A stretch of 64,000 nt of DNA. Source: Oscillospiraceae bacterium. Lineage in GTDB: Bacteria > Bacillota > Clostridia > Oscillospirales > CAG-272. The position numbers and the translations under genes are program-made. Location of the stretch: contig SVQP01000003.1 in the NCBI GenBank assembly GCA_015065285.1, forward strand, positions 1-64,000, written 5' to 3'. The first letter of the stretch is position 1. Each line of letters starts with the position of its first letter. This document shows positions 48,287 through 56,470 of the stretch, one piece after another. The notes beneath the pieces are model-generated. The model made no database searches and was not told the origin of the DNA. It saw only the letters and a program-made list of their open reading frames with translations.

Positions 48287-49216
48287 TTATGTCAGATTTT
48301 CAAAATAAGCGCGCGCACTTTTTGCATCGTGTGCTATGGCTGCGCGAAGCTCTTGCGCGTTTGCAAATTTTTGCTCCGGACGCAGAAAAGCATAAAAGGC
48401 GGTGTGCAGCTCTTTGCCATAAAGATCGCCTTCAAAATCAAATAAATAGGTCTCACAGTTCACGCGGGCATCCGAAGCATCCACGGTCGGACGAGCGCCT
48501 ACGTTGGCAACACCGTCATAGGTCTTGCCGTCCACCGTGCAACGCACGGCATACACGCCGCGAGCGGGCAATGCCGACTTGGGCGAAAAATACTGATTTG
48601 CAGTAGGGAACCCCCAGGAAGAGCCGAGGTGCTTGCCGCGGCAAACCTTGGCACGCAGCGCCCAGGGGCGACCCAGCATCAGCGCAGCCTGGTCCACCTT
48701 GCCCTGTACGATCAGCTCACGAATCGCAGAGGATGCAATACGGCGCCCATCCGGCATGGTTTGCGCGGGCAGGATGACTGTGCGCTGTGCTCCAAAGTGC
48801 GCAAGCAGAGTGTCTGCATTTCCCAAGGCTTTTTTGCCAAAGCGAAAATCATAGCCACAAACCACACCCACACAGCCATAACGCTCCAAAAACGTCATGA
48901 ATTCCTCAGCACTCAGGTCGCGCAGCTCGGGAAAGGGGGCAAGCAGGGCAAATTCCGCACCCGCGTCAAACAAAAGCGAAAGGCGCTCTTGTGTGCTTGT
49001 CAGGTGGGCAGGGGCGTCCTTGCATAAATAATCTCCCGAAGGACGCGTAAAGCAAAATGCACCCGCTCTCACGCCAAGCTCCTGTGCCATTTGCCGTGCG
49101 CTCTCTGCCAGCATGGCGTGCGCCTTGTGTACCCCGTCAAAGTTGCCAAGGCACAGCACGCAGGGAGAGGCGGATGGCAAAAGAGAAAAATCCTTGCCGA
49201 TCAGGATAGCCGGCAT
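48287..49216 (-). CDS. ribF: bifunctional riboflavin kinase / FAD synthetase
   Basis: 309 residues from ATG at 49216, one base after the stop of the IreB-like gene (TGATATG), so translation is coupled. N-terminal nucleotidyltransferase domain with VLCLGNFDGVHKAH and the later SSAIRELI; C-terminal kinase domain with GSSWGFPTANQ and GVANVGARPTV. It makes FMN, then FAD. An upstream ATG at 49270 would overlap the preceding gene. Its usual partner truB is not adjacent (61.5 kb). Confidence 0.93.
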   Translation of the reverse strand: MPAILIGKDFSLLPSASPCVLCLGNFDGVHKAHAMLAESARQMAQELGVRAGAFCFTRPSGDYLCKDAPAHLTSTQERLSLLFDAGAEFALLAPFPELRDLSAEEFMTFLERYGCVGVVCGYDFRFGKKALGNADTLLAHFGAQRTVILPAQTMPDGRRIASSAIRELIVQGKVDQAALMLGRPWALRAKVCRGKHLGSSWGFPTANQYFSPKSALPARGVYAVRCTVDGKTYDGVANVGARPTVDASDARVNCETYLFDFEGDLYGKELHTAFYAFLRPEQKFANAQELRAAIAHDAKSARAYFENLT

Positions 49217-49217
49217 A

Positions 49218-49418
49218 TCACTTGCAAAGGTAGCTGTTGACCAGCTCGCAAAGCAGCTGCTCGCGCTCAATGCTGCAGATCAGCGCGCGTGCACCGTTGT
49301 AATCGGTAATGTAGGTGGGATCGCCCGAAAGCAGATAACCGCTGATCTGCTGTACGGGATTGTAGCCGCCTTCCTTGAGGTCGGCATATACCTTGGTGAG
49401 AATATCTTTTGCGTTCAT
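49218..49418 (-). CDS. IreB-like (UPF0297) small protein, short form
   Basis: 66 residues. The core KEGGYNPVQQISGYLLSGDP, then YITDYNGARALICSIEREQL, matches the IreB/YrzL family (about 85-90 residues). The N-terminal segment of the family, which carries the threonines phosphorylated by the Ser/Thr kinase IreK in Enterococcus, is absent. AAGGAG lies before the ATG at 49418. In most Firmicutes the gene sits with ruvX (yqgF) and alaS; here it leads ribF and a penicillin-binding-protein-like gene. Whether the regulatory role is kept is unknown. Confidence 0.78.
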   Translation of the reverse strand: MNAKDILTKVYADLKEGGYNPVQQISGYLLSGDPTYITDYNGARALICSIEREQLLCELVNSYLCK

Positions 49419-49453
49419 ATCATAGCTCCTTGAAGGTTTTCATACTTAAATAT

Positions 49454-49482
49454 ATTATACCGAATTTTCTGCCAAATTGCAA
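49454..49482 (-). promoter_or_regulatory. promoter of the IreB-like/ribF operon
   Basis: On the minus strand TTGCAA (49482-49477), 17 bases, TATAAT (49459-49454). Confidence 0.78.
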
Positions 49483-49554
49483 GGGTTTTTGTTGCCTTAT
49501 TTGAAAATATTAAACGATTTGACACATATGCCTTAATTAAAAGGAGAGAGAACA

Positions 49555-49583
49555 TTGACTTTTATCGAAAACCGTGTTACAAT
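49555..49583 (+). promoter_or_regulatory. promoter of the lipoprotein gene at 49653
   Basis: TTGACT at 49555-49560, 17 bases ending in TGT, TACAAT at 49578-49583. Confidence 0.78.
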
Positions 49584-49652
49584 GGAAGAAAGGACGAGCT
49601 GCGCGCGTGCGCGCCTTACGAGTTTGTCAAGTGATGAAAGGAGATAGAAAAC

Positions 49653-50444
49653 ATGAAAAAATTTGCTTTACTTCTTGCCCTTGTTTTGCTGCTGAGTGCA
49701 GTGATGGTTGCCTGCAACACAGGTGACGATACGGGTGAACCCCCTGTAACGACTGCTCCCGAAACCCAGGCTCCGACCGAGGCGCCCACAACCCAGGCTC
49801 CCACGACTGAAGAGCCTACAACCGAAGCTCCAACCACCGAGGAGCCCACTACCGAGGAGCCTACAACCGAAGCTCCCACCACCGAGGAGACCACAGAGCC
49901 TGCCCCTGCCATAGAGCCCACCGCATACTTTAGTGCAGAGCAGCTGGCAGCGCTGAGCGCCGTGAACGCAACCGGCTCGCTGGAGGACGGTTACGTGCAC
50001 TACTTGACAGGCACCACCGATACCTTTACCAACCCCTGCATTACGTTGAGCGCAGAGGGCGAGGGCTTTACCGATATTATCGCAATCAAGTACCGCACCA
50101 ACTGCGGCTCTTACGGCTCCAACTTCTGGGGCACCTTCTTACTCAACGGCACTGCGGAATTCAACGGCAACCGCAGAGACAGTGATAACTGGTTCTACTA
50201 CTTCACCGACGGAGAGTGGGACGTGCTGATTCTGGATATGAGAAGAAATAAGGCAGGGGCTGACGGTGTTCCCGACACCGACGTCACGGGCGGCGCAGCT
50301 ATTCAGACTGTTGTGTATAATTTCTTTGATTACGTTGGAAACGACGGCAAGATCGTCACTGCGGACGGCGCAGAGGAGTATATCGATCTTGCGTATATCG
50401 CGTTCTTCAACACCAAGGAAGAGGCAGCAGCGTACTGCGACTGA
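49653..50444 (+). CDS. lipoprotein with Pro/Thr/Glu repeat stalk, unassigned
   Basis: 263 residues. Signal peptide with lipobox MVAC (Cys21). Residues 33-88 are a low-complexity stalk of APTTEEPTTEAP-type units, rich in Pro, Thr and Glu and likely extended or glycosylated. The C-terminal 170 residues form a compact domain with FWGTFLLNGTAEFNGN and WDVLILDMRRN, with a beta-sandwich feel like carbohydrate-binding or lectin-like domains; I do not recognise the family. GGAG precedes the ATG at 49653. The gene is alone between a promoter and a terminator. Confidence 0.75.
   Translation: MKKFALLLALVLLLSAVMVACNTGDDTGEPPVTTAPETQAPTEAPTTQAPTTEEPTTEAPTTEEPTTEEPTTEAPTTEETTEPAPAIEPTAYFSAEQLAALSAVNATGSLEDGYVHYLTGTTDTFTNPCITLSAEGEGFTDIIAIKYRTNCGSYGSNFWGTFLLNGTAEFNGNRRDSDNWFYYFTDGEWDVLILDMRRNKAGADGVPDTDVTGGAAIQTVVYNFFDYVGNDGKIVTADGAEEYIDLAYIAFFNTKEEAAAYCD
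49764..49905 (+). repeat. coding repeats for Pro/Thr/Glu stalk
   Basis: Imperfect 12-18 base units of the CCGACTGAGGAGCCC type encode P-T-T-E-E/A-P steps. Copy number probably varies between strains. Confidence 0.8.
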
Positions 50445-50456
50445 TACGAAACATTC

Positions 50457-50491
50457 AAAATCCCACCGAGAGTGCTCGGTGGGATTTTTTT
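50457..50491 (+). terminator. terminator of the lipoprotein gene
   Basis: AATCCCACCGAG and CTCGGTGGGATT pair around AGTG, followed by a T-run. Confidence 0.92.
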
Positions 50492-50526
50492 GAACTCTTA
50501 AATCTGCGCAAAAAGTTTGATATTTA

Positions 50527-50555
50527 TTGACAGAGATATAAAAATATGATATAAT
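50527..50555 (+). promoter_or_regulatory. perfect-consensus promoter of the TerB-ATPase-helicase operon
   Basis: TTGACA at 50527-50532, exactly 17 bases ending in TGA, TATAAT at 50550-50555. Both hexamers are perfect and the -10 is extended. I see no operator within it. Confidence 0.9.
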
Positions 50556-50590
50556 CAATATTTACAAGAAATACGAAAAAGGGGGATCTT

Positions 50591-52345
50591 ATGAGCACAA
50601 AAGACCGCAAGCAAGAGCTGGATGCTTTTTGGGATATTGATGGGCTGATGCCTGCCAAGCGCCCTGCCGTGCAGCGCAGACCGGGGGCGATTGATGCCGT
50701 GGAGATCGAGGTGCCGAGTGCAAAGCCGCCAAGGGATCAATCGGATACAAAGCTCAGCAAAAGTGTGCCTGCCAAAAGAACCCCTGCGCCCGAAGCTCCC
50801 GTCGTGCCCGATGCCGTTTGGGAAATGCAGGGGGGACTTGTACACCGCGTGACTGTGTACCCCTGGAAATCGGGATATACTTACTATGAAAAATTCTGCC
50901 GCGACGGGGAATATTTGCGCCGTATCAAGGGTAAGGAAGCACCGCACGTGGGATTCTTCTCCTATATGCCGCAATATGGGCAGATGACCAAGCCACAGCT
51001 TGCGTATTATCTGTGGTGGCGCGAGAATATCCGCTCAAACGGGGTGTACCTGCCTGCCGATTACAGTTATATTTTGCTGAATATGTACGAGCTGATCAAC
51101 CTGCCCGACGATGATCCCGTCAAGGTGCGTGATGCGCTGTGCCGCTTGTGGGTGGCATATCACAAGGACGTGCCCAGGCTTGACCGCTATTTTGCAGAGT
51201 GGATCTGCGATTTTTGTCTGCTGCACGGGCTGCCTGCACCGGTGGAGCAGCTGGCGCCCATTCGCGAGGACGTGCTGGCAGTGGCAACGCTCAAGGAATT
51301 CTATCTGGACTGCGGACAGGGTGCGAGTGAGGCAGCGGCATATGCAAAGGCGTTGCTGGGCTTTTGCTGCCAATATGATTACCGTAAAAGCAAATTTGCG
51401 CAAGGGGAGAGCAAGGCGCTTTATGACCGTATTGTTCCCGGTGTGCTGACCTACCTTTTGGAGCAGGGCGGCGCAGGTGCGCAGATCTTGCGTGGCAAGG
51501 GAGACGTGCAGGAAAGCGTGGTCAGCCGAGACAGCTACGTGGCAGCCCTTTGCTCGCACAGGATCAAAAAGCGCATAGAGGTCAGGTATTGCTCAATCTC
51601 CCGCTCGCACGAGCTGAGATTTGCCGTGACCGATATGGTCAAATATACAGAAAACCGCATTCGTGCGCACATGGGGGTCAAGTCGCGCCTGAGCGTGACA
51701 ACCTTGTCGGATGAGGTCAAGCGCGAGATGGATGTGTATCTGGATGCGCAGGTGCCGCGCATGAAAAGCCGCGAGCAAGAGCAACAGGAGCAGTATGAAA
51801 AGCTTTATGATCTGCCCGTATCGCCCTTGGATCTTTCCCGCAGCGCAGAAATTGAGCAGGAATCCTGGGAGACTACCAAGCGATTGGTAGAGGCATTTGA
51901 TCAGGTAGGGGAGGGGCTTGCTCCTTCCGAAGATCCTTTGCCCCCCGTAGGGGAGGGGCTTGCTCCTTCCGAAGATTCTTTCCCCCCCGTAGGGGAGGGG
52001 CTTGCTCCTCCCGAAGATTCTTTCCCCCACGTAGGGGAGGGGCTTGCTCCTTCCGAAGATCCTTTCCCCCCCGTAGGGGAGGGGCTTGCTCCTTTCGCAC
52101 CCCAAAACGACCTGGCGGCAGCGCTTTCAGATTATCTGCCCTTTATAGCGGCAGCTGCAAGACAAGACGCAGGCGCGCAAAGAGCGGCTGCGCGGCAGGC
52201 GGGACGCATGCTTGATGCCATGGCGGATGAGATCAATGAGATCGCGGCTGAAGTGTTTGGCGACGTGATCTTGGAGGAAGGCGCACAAGGCTACGTGATC
52301 ATTGAGGATTACAGAGAACAATTATCTTCTCTTTACGAGGTGTAA
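50591..52345 (+). CDS. TerB-N/TerB-C domain protein of a defence-like cassette
   Basis: 584 residues, no signal or helices in membrane. A disordered N-terminus (1-90) with Pro and Lys is followed by a TerB-N-type region (about 95-230: FCRDGEYLRRIKGKEAPHVG, FFSYMPQYGQMTKPQLAYYL, NLPDDDP), a helical middle, a TerB-C-type part (about 380-435) and a helical end (510-584). A stretch of in-frame 42-base repeats (residues 439-501) splits the C-terminal region. TerB-N/TerB-C proteins occur in operons with an ATPase and a superfamily 2 helicase, predicted to be stress or phage-defence complexes. The next gene starts two bases after the stop, so the three genes form one transcript. Domain names are from pattern memory; the exact boundaries are uncertain. 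Confidence 0.7.
   Translation: MSTKDRKQELDAFWDIDGLMPAKRPAVQRRPGAIDAVEIEVPSAKPPRDQSDTKLSKSVPAKRTPAPEAPVVPDAVWEMQGGLVHRVTVYPWKSGYTYYEKFCRDGEYLRRIKGKEAPHVGFFSYMPQYGQMTKPQLAYYLWWRENIRSNGVYLPADYSYILLNMYELINLPDDDPVKVRDALCRLWVAYHKDVPRLDRYFAEWICDFCLLHGLPAPVEQLAPIREDVLAVATLKEFYLDCGQGASEAAAYAKALLGFCCQYDYRKSKFAQGESKALYDRIVPGVLTYLLEQGGAGAQILRGKGDVQESVVSRDSYVAALCSHRIKKRIEVRYCSISRSHELRFAVTDMVKYTENRIRAHMGVKSRLSVTTLSDEVKREMDVYLDAQVPRMKSREQEQQEQYEKLYDLPVSPLDLSRSAEIEQESWETTKRLVEAFDQVGEGLAPSEDPLPPVGEGLAPSEDSFPPVGEGLAPPEDSFPHVGEGLAPSEDPFPPVGEGLAPFAPQNDLAAALSDYLPFIAAAARQDAGAQRAAARQAGRMLDAMADEINEIAAEVFGDVILEEGAQGYVIIEDYREQLSSLYEV
51905..52093 (+). repeat. 42-base in-frame tandem repeat with GTAGGG hairpin
   Basis: Four full 42-base units start at 51905, 51947, 51989 and 52031, and a half unit at 52073. 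Each starts GTAGGGGAGGGGCTTGCTCC and codes for V-G-E-G-L-A-P-S/P-E-D. The inner part AGGGGC-TT-GCTCCT can fold into a hairpin. The start GTAGGG is shared with the REP-like elements at 57792-59092. Confidence 0.9.
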
Positions 52346-52347
52346 AT

Positions 52348-53712
52348 ATGGAACAGAGATCTACACAACAAGTACCAAGACGCGTGCTGGGCGCACTGCT
52401 GGCATCGGTTTCCGCCGGTGTTGTGCCGCGCTCGGGCGCACCCTATATTGCCATTGGGCGCAAGGATGAGATCGCAGCGCTGCTTTCCGATCTGGAGCAG
52501 GTCAATGAGGGCGGTGCAGGCATGCGCTTTCTGGTTGGACGCTACGGCAGCGGCAAAAGCTTTTTGATGCAGCTGATCCGCGGATATGCGCTGGAGCGCG
52601 ATTTTGTCACGGCGGACTGCGATCTGTCTCCCGAGCGTCGCTTGTATGGCACGGGTGGCAGCGGTGTGGCAACCTACCGCGAGCTGATGAAGAATCTTGC
52701 CTCCAAGGCTTCACCCGATGGCGGTGCCTTGCCCAAAATCATTGCCAGATGGATCGCCTCTCTGCAAGCAGAGCTGGTAGCACAAGGGCATTCGCCCGAT
52801 TCTCCCACGTTTGAAAGTGCACTCAACGCGCGCCTTGTGCAAAAGCTTGCCGAGGTGGAATTTTTGGTGGGCGGCTTTGATTTTGCGCGCGTGATCACCG
52901 CGTATTATCGCGCTTATATGAGCGGTGGTGAGCAGGATCGCGAGATGATGAGTGCTTGCCTGCGCTGGTTGCGTGGTGAGTTTTCCACCAAGACCGAAGC
53001 AAAGAATGCGCTGGGATTTTCGGTATCTGTCATCATTGATGACGACAACTGGTATGATTTTCTCAAGCTCTGGGCGTCCTTGGTGCGCCTGATGGGCTAT
53101 CGCGGCTTGGTCGTGTTTATCGACGAGTGCGTCAATCTGTATAAGATCGTGCACCGCGTCAGCCGTGAAAACAACTATGAAAAGATTCTGTCCATGTTCA
53201 ACGATACGCTGCAGGGGCGCGCCCCCGGCTTGGAGATCGTGTTTGGCGGCACACCGCAGTTTTTGGAGGATAGCCGCAGAGGACTGTTCTCGTATGAAGC
53301 ACTGCGCTCCCGTCTTTGCGACAGCCGATTCACCCCCGAGGGCTTTAAGAATCTGATCGGTCCGGTCATTCGTCTGCGCAGACTTTCTGATGACGAGCTA
53401 TTTGCACTGATCACGCGCATTACACAGCTGTACGCACAGTATTATAACGTCAAGCCTCGCATTACCGAGGAGCAGCAGGTAGCGTTTTTGCAAACCTGTC
53501 TTGCACGCGCGGGAGCGGACAGCATGATCACGCCGCGTGAGATGCTGCGCGATTATATGACCGTGCTCAACGTGCTCATGCAAAATCCCGAGGCAAGCTT
53601 TGAGGATATTGTCAAGACCACAAGCGCGCCTGTATCAGCAACCGCCGGCGCGATCTCGGAGCAGCCCGCACCCGAAGCACGCAAATTCACACCCGACGAT
53701 CTTGATTTTTAA
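52348..53712 (+). CDS. BrxD-like (DUF2791) P-loop ATPase
   Basis: 454 residues. Walker A FLVGRYGSGKS (Gly64-Ser71), Walker B GLVVFIDECVNLYK (Asp-Glu), then a sensor-like IVFGGTPQFLEDSRRGLFSYEALRSR-type block (given in parts: GGTPQFLED, RRGLFSYEALR) and a C-terminal helical lid with VRSR-like LRRLSDDELFAL. This is the ATPase type called BrxD in BREX type 2 systems (also DUF2791), where it partners the helicase BrxHI. It is soluble and cytoplasmic. The ribosome site GAGGTG overlaps the TerB gene end, so translation is coupled. Confidence 0.82.
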   Translation: MEQRSTQQVPRRVLGALLASVSAGVVPRSGAPYIAIGRKDEIAALLSDLEQVNEGGAGMRFLVGRYGSGKSFLMQLIRGYALERDFVTADCDLSPERRLYGTGGSGVATYRELMKNLASKASPDGGALPKIIARWIASLQAELVAQGHSPDSPTFESALNARLVQKLAEVEFLVGGFDFARVITAYYRAYMSGGEQDREMMSACLRWLRGEFSTKTEAKNALGFSVSVIIDDDNWYDFLKLWASLVRLMGYRGLVVFIDECVNLYKIVHRVSRENNYEKILSMFNDTLQGRAPGLEIVFGGTPQFLEDSRRGLFSYEALRSRLCDSRFTPEGFKNLIGPVIRLRRLSDDELFALITRITQLYAQYYNVKPRITEEQQVAFLQTCLARAGADSMITPREMLRDYMTVLNVLMQNPEASFEDIVKTTSAPVSATAGAISEQPAPEARKFTPDDLDF

Positions 53713-53723
53713 GAGGGAAGCAT

Positions 53724-55961
53724 ATGACCAGAGCAGACGAGATTTTTGAAAGATTTCCCGATTTTATCAGGGAATTCATCTATACCAATACCTGGGAATC
53801 CCTGCGCCCTGTGCAGATGGCGGCAGCGCACACGCTGTTTGAAACCGACCGCAATCTGTTGCTGACCTCGTCTACCGCAAGCGGCAAAACCGAGGCGGTC
53901 TTCTTTCCCATTCTCACAGAGCTGTGGGATCACCCGAGCAGCAGCATTGGCGTGATCTATATAGCGCCCTTGAAAAGCCTGATCAACGACCAGTTTTTCC
54001 GCATTGAGCAACTGCTGGATCAAAGCGGCATCCCGGTCACGCACTGGCACGGTGACGTTGCTGCCTCACACAAGCGTAAGCTGTTGGAGAATCCGCGTGG
54101 CGTGCTGCAGATCACACCCGAATCACTGGAGGCAATGCTGATCAACCGTTCTAACGATATTCCGCGCTTGTTTGGAGACTTGAGATACGTGGTCATTGAC
54201 GAGATCCACACGCTGACGGGCACAGACCGCGGCAATCAGATCCGCTGCCAGCTGGAAAGAATTACCCACCTGATCGGGCACGACGTGCGCCGCGTGGGGC
54301 TTTCCGCCACGATTGGTGACCCACAGGGGGCTGCCGAATGGTTGAGCGCGGGCACGGGCAGGGAGACCGACGTGCCGCTCTTTGACGAGGGCAAGATCCG
54401 CTGGCGACTTGGCATGGAGCACTTTTACGTGCAAAATCCCAAGGCAACGCAAAGCAAGGATGAGGCAGAGAAGGACCATGAGGAGCTTGCCGAAGCCCCC
54501 GCTATGCTGGACGCGGGCTATGAATATATGTATGACTGCGTCAAGGATAAAAAATCTCTGGTGTTTTCCAATTCCAGAGAGGAGACCGAGTATTTGTGCG
54601 CAACGCTGCGTCAGATCGCGCACGCAAGAGGAGACCGTGACGTATTCCTGATCCACCACGGTAACCTTTCGGCATCCTTGCGCGAAGAGGCTGAGCTCAA
54701 GATGAAAAACCAAGAGGAGTTTGCCGTTACCTGCGCGACCGTGACCATGGAGCTTGGCATTGACATCGGCAGACTTGAGCGCGTGCTGCAAAACCAAGCG
54801 CCCAACACGGTGACCGGATTTTTGCAGCGCCTTGGTCGCTCGGGCAGACGCGGACAGCCGCCCGAGATGATGATGGTGTTCCGCGAGGAGGATCCGCTGC
54901 CCAACACACCGCTGCCGCAGCTGATTCCGTGGGAGCTTTTGCGTGGCATTGCCATTGTGCAGCTGTATATTGAGGAGCGTTTTATTGAGCCACCCATGAA
55001 AAAGAAGCTGCCGTATTCGCTCCTGTTCCATCAGACGCTGAGTATTTTGGCTGCGCAAGGAGAGCTGACGCCTGCGGCGCTGGCTGCCAAGGTGCTCGCA
55101 CTGCCACCCTTTGCAAGCGTCAGACGCGAGGACTACAAGGTGCTCATGATCTCCATGCTCAACAACGATTTCCTTGAAATGACCGAGGAAAAGGGCTTGA
55201 TTGTGGGGCTGGCGGGCGAAAGATTGCTCAAAAGCTTCCGCTTTTATGCCGTTTTTAAGGATAGCGAGGATTATACCGTGCGCTGTGGCTCGGATGAGAT
55301 CGGCACCATTACCACACCGCCTCCCGTGGGCGACCGCTTTGCCTTGGCAGGGAGAGTGTGGGAGGTTGAGGAGCTGGACATCTCTCGCAAGCTGATCTAC
55401 GTGCGCAGCGTAGAGGGCAAGATGGAGATCTCCTGGCCGGGCGATTTCGGTGAGATCCACACCAGGATTCTGGAGCGCATGAGACAGGTGCTGACGGAAG
55501 AGACCGTATACCCGTACCTCAAGGATAACGCGCGTGCAAGACTGGATATGGCGCGCCACGTTGCGCACAATACCGGCATGCACGAGCATTCACTTATTCA
55601 CCTGGGCGGATATAGCTGGTGCTTGTTCCCGTGGCTGGGCACGCGCGCTTTTCGCACGCTGCGTCGCTTGCTCAAAAAGCATGCTAAGCAGCTGGGCATT
55701 TCAGGCATTGAATTTGAAGGATGTTATTACATCACCTTCAAGATGGAAGGCAGCGGCGATTTTGAACTGATCCGCCGTCTTTGCCGCATTGCCGAGCAGG
55801 GCATTGACTGCCAAAGCCTTGTGGAGGCGGGCGAGCTGCCGGTATTTGAAAAATACGACGATTACGTGCCGGGCGAGCTTTTGCGCCAAGCCTACGCCAC
55901 AGACAGGTTAACTGCCCCCTTGGTGGAAAAGCGACTGCACGATATTCTGGAGCAGTACTGA
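53724..55961 (+). CDS. DEAD/DEAH-box helicase, Lhr/BrxHI type
   Basis: 745 residues. Motif I SSTASGKTEA, Ia IAPLKSLINDQ, II VVIDEIHT (Asp-Glu-Ile-His), III GLSATIGDP, IV-V VFSNSREETEYL and TMELGIDIGRL, VI LQRLGRSGRRGQP. The helicase core occupies about 1-410, the rest holds winged-helix and helical domains as in Lhr-like DNA helicases. In BREX type 2 and related islands a helicase of this kind (BrxHI) is encoded next to BrxD. GAGGGAAG precedes the start; 11 bases separate it from the ATPase. The operon ends at the terminator 55964. Confidence 0.88.
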   Translation: MTRADEIFERFPDFIREFIYTNTWESLRPVQMAAAHTLFETDRNLLLTSSTASGKTEAVFFPILTELWDHPSSSIGVIYIAPLKSLINDQFFRIEQLLDQSGIPVTHWHGDVAASHKRKLLENPRGVLQITPESLEAMLINRSNDIPRLFGDLRYVVIDEIHTLTGTDRGNQIRCQLERITHLIGHDVRRVGLSATIGDPQGAAEWLSAGTGRETDVPLFDEGKIRWRLGMEHFYVQNPKATQSKDEAEKDHEELAEAPAMLDAGYEYMYDCVKDKKSLVFSNSREETEYLCATLRQIAHARGDRDVFLIHHGNLSASLREEAELKMKNQEEFAVTCATVTMELGIDIGRLERVLQNQAPNTVTGFLQRLGRSGRRGQPPEMMMVFREEDPLPNTPLPQLIPWELLRGIAIVQLYIEERFIEPPMKKKLPYSLLFHQTLSILAAQGELTPAALAAKVLALPPFASVRREDYKVLMISMLNNDFLEMTEEKGLIVGLAGERLLKSFRFYAVFKDSEDYTVRCGSDEIGTITTPPPVGDRFALAGRVWEVEELDISRKLIYVRSVEGKMEISWPGDFGEIHTRILERMRQVLTEETVYPYLKDNARARLDMARHVAHNTGMHEHSLIHLGGYSWCLFPWLGTRAFRTLRRLLKKHAKQLGISGIEFEGCYYITFKMEGSGDFELIRRLCRIAEQGIDCQSLVEAGELPVFEKYDDYVPGELLRQAYATDRLTAPLVEKRLHDILEQY

Positions 55962-55963
55962 AA

Positions 55964-55994
55964 AAAGAGCCAAACCGATTCGGTTTGGCTCTTT
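55964..55994. terminator. bidirectional terminator after the helicase gene
   Basis: AAAGAGCCAAACCG and CGGTTTGGCTCTTT pair perfectly around ATT, flanked by A- and T-runs, shared with the convergent gene at 55993. Confidence 0.9.
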
Positions 55995-56235
55995 ATCTTT
56001 TTTCCAGATAATCGATCAGTAAAACACCGCCAAGCAGTACCACCGCACCGCCGAGAATGGTTTCAATGGCGGGTATGTAGGCAATACCGATCAGGTTTGG
56101 ATTTGCTCTGAAGGCGGCATCTATGCGCACAGCAGTGTCGCACGTGGCAAGTGTCAGCAAATTCAGCCCGAAAAGGGCGACGTAAAATGCCTTTGGCGAG
56201 AGCGTAAAGAATCGGGATATGCGTGCTTTTTTCAA
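55993..56235 (-). CDS. small two-helix membrane protein, unassigned
   Basis: 80 residues from TTG at 56235, nine bases after AAGGAGG; reading further upstream would put the ribosome site inside the coding sequence. Helix 1 (about 17-33, FYVALFGLNLLTLATC) and helix 2 (about 55-73, AIETILGGAVVLLGGVLLI) flank a polar segment. No family recognised. An extended -10 (TGCTATGAT) occurs upstream on the minus strand. Confidence 0.6.
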   Translation of the reverse strand: MKKARISRFFTLSPKAFYVALFGLNLLTLATCDTAVRIDAAFRANPNLIGIAYIPAIETILGGAVVLLGGVLLIDYLEKR

Positions 56236-56379
56236 AATATGCAACCTCCTTGATATTACTTTCGTAACCATCATAGCATAATGGCGCATAGAATGCTACA
56301 GAAAATGATCGGAAGAGCAGGAAAGTGGTGCCATAAACGCACAAAATATTGAAAAATCGCGGTTTTTTTACAATATTTG

Positions 56380-56427
56380 ACACAATATCTTGTGTAAGGT
56401 CTTTACAAATGTCACAAGATGTGTTAT
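56380..56427 (+). promoter_or_regulatory. NrdR box pair before nrdR
   Basis: ACACAATATCTTGTGT at 56380-56395 fits the 16-base NrdR box (acaCwAtATaTwGtgt) almost perfectly. A weaker copy, TCACAAGATGTGTTAT (56412-56427), lies 32 bases on, overlapping the -10. Paired boxes about three helical turns apart are the norm for NrdR. Confidence 0.78.
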
Positions 56428-56430
56428 AAT
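56402..56430 (+). promoter_or_regulatory. promoter of nrdR
   Basis: TTTACA at 56402-56407, 17 bases ending in TGT, TATAAT at 56425-56430. Confidence 0.82.
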
Positions 56431-56470
56431 GGTACAAGTACCGGAATAAATTTTTGGAGGATTGTTTTTT

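Noticed and set aside
49764-49905. LPxTG-type wall anchor linked with the Pro/Thr/Glu stretch
   Set aside because: The stretch follows an N-terminal lipobox and there is no C-terminal sorting signal.
51905-52093. CRISPR-like regular repeats
   Set aside because: Units are contiguous, without unique spacers, and stay in the reading frame of a protein.
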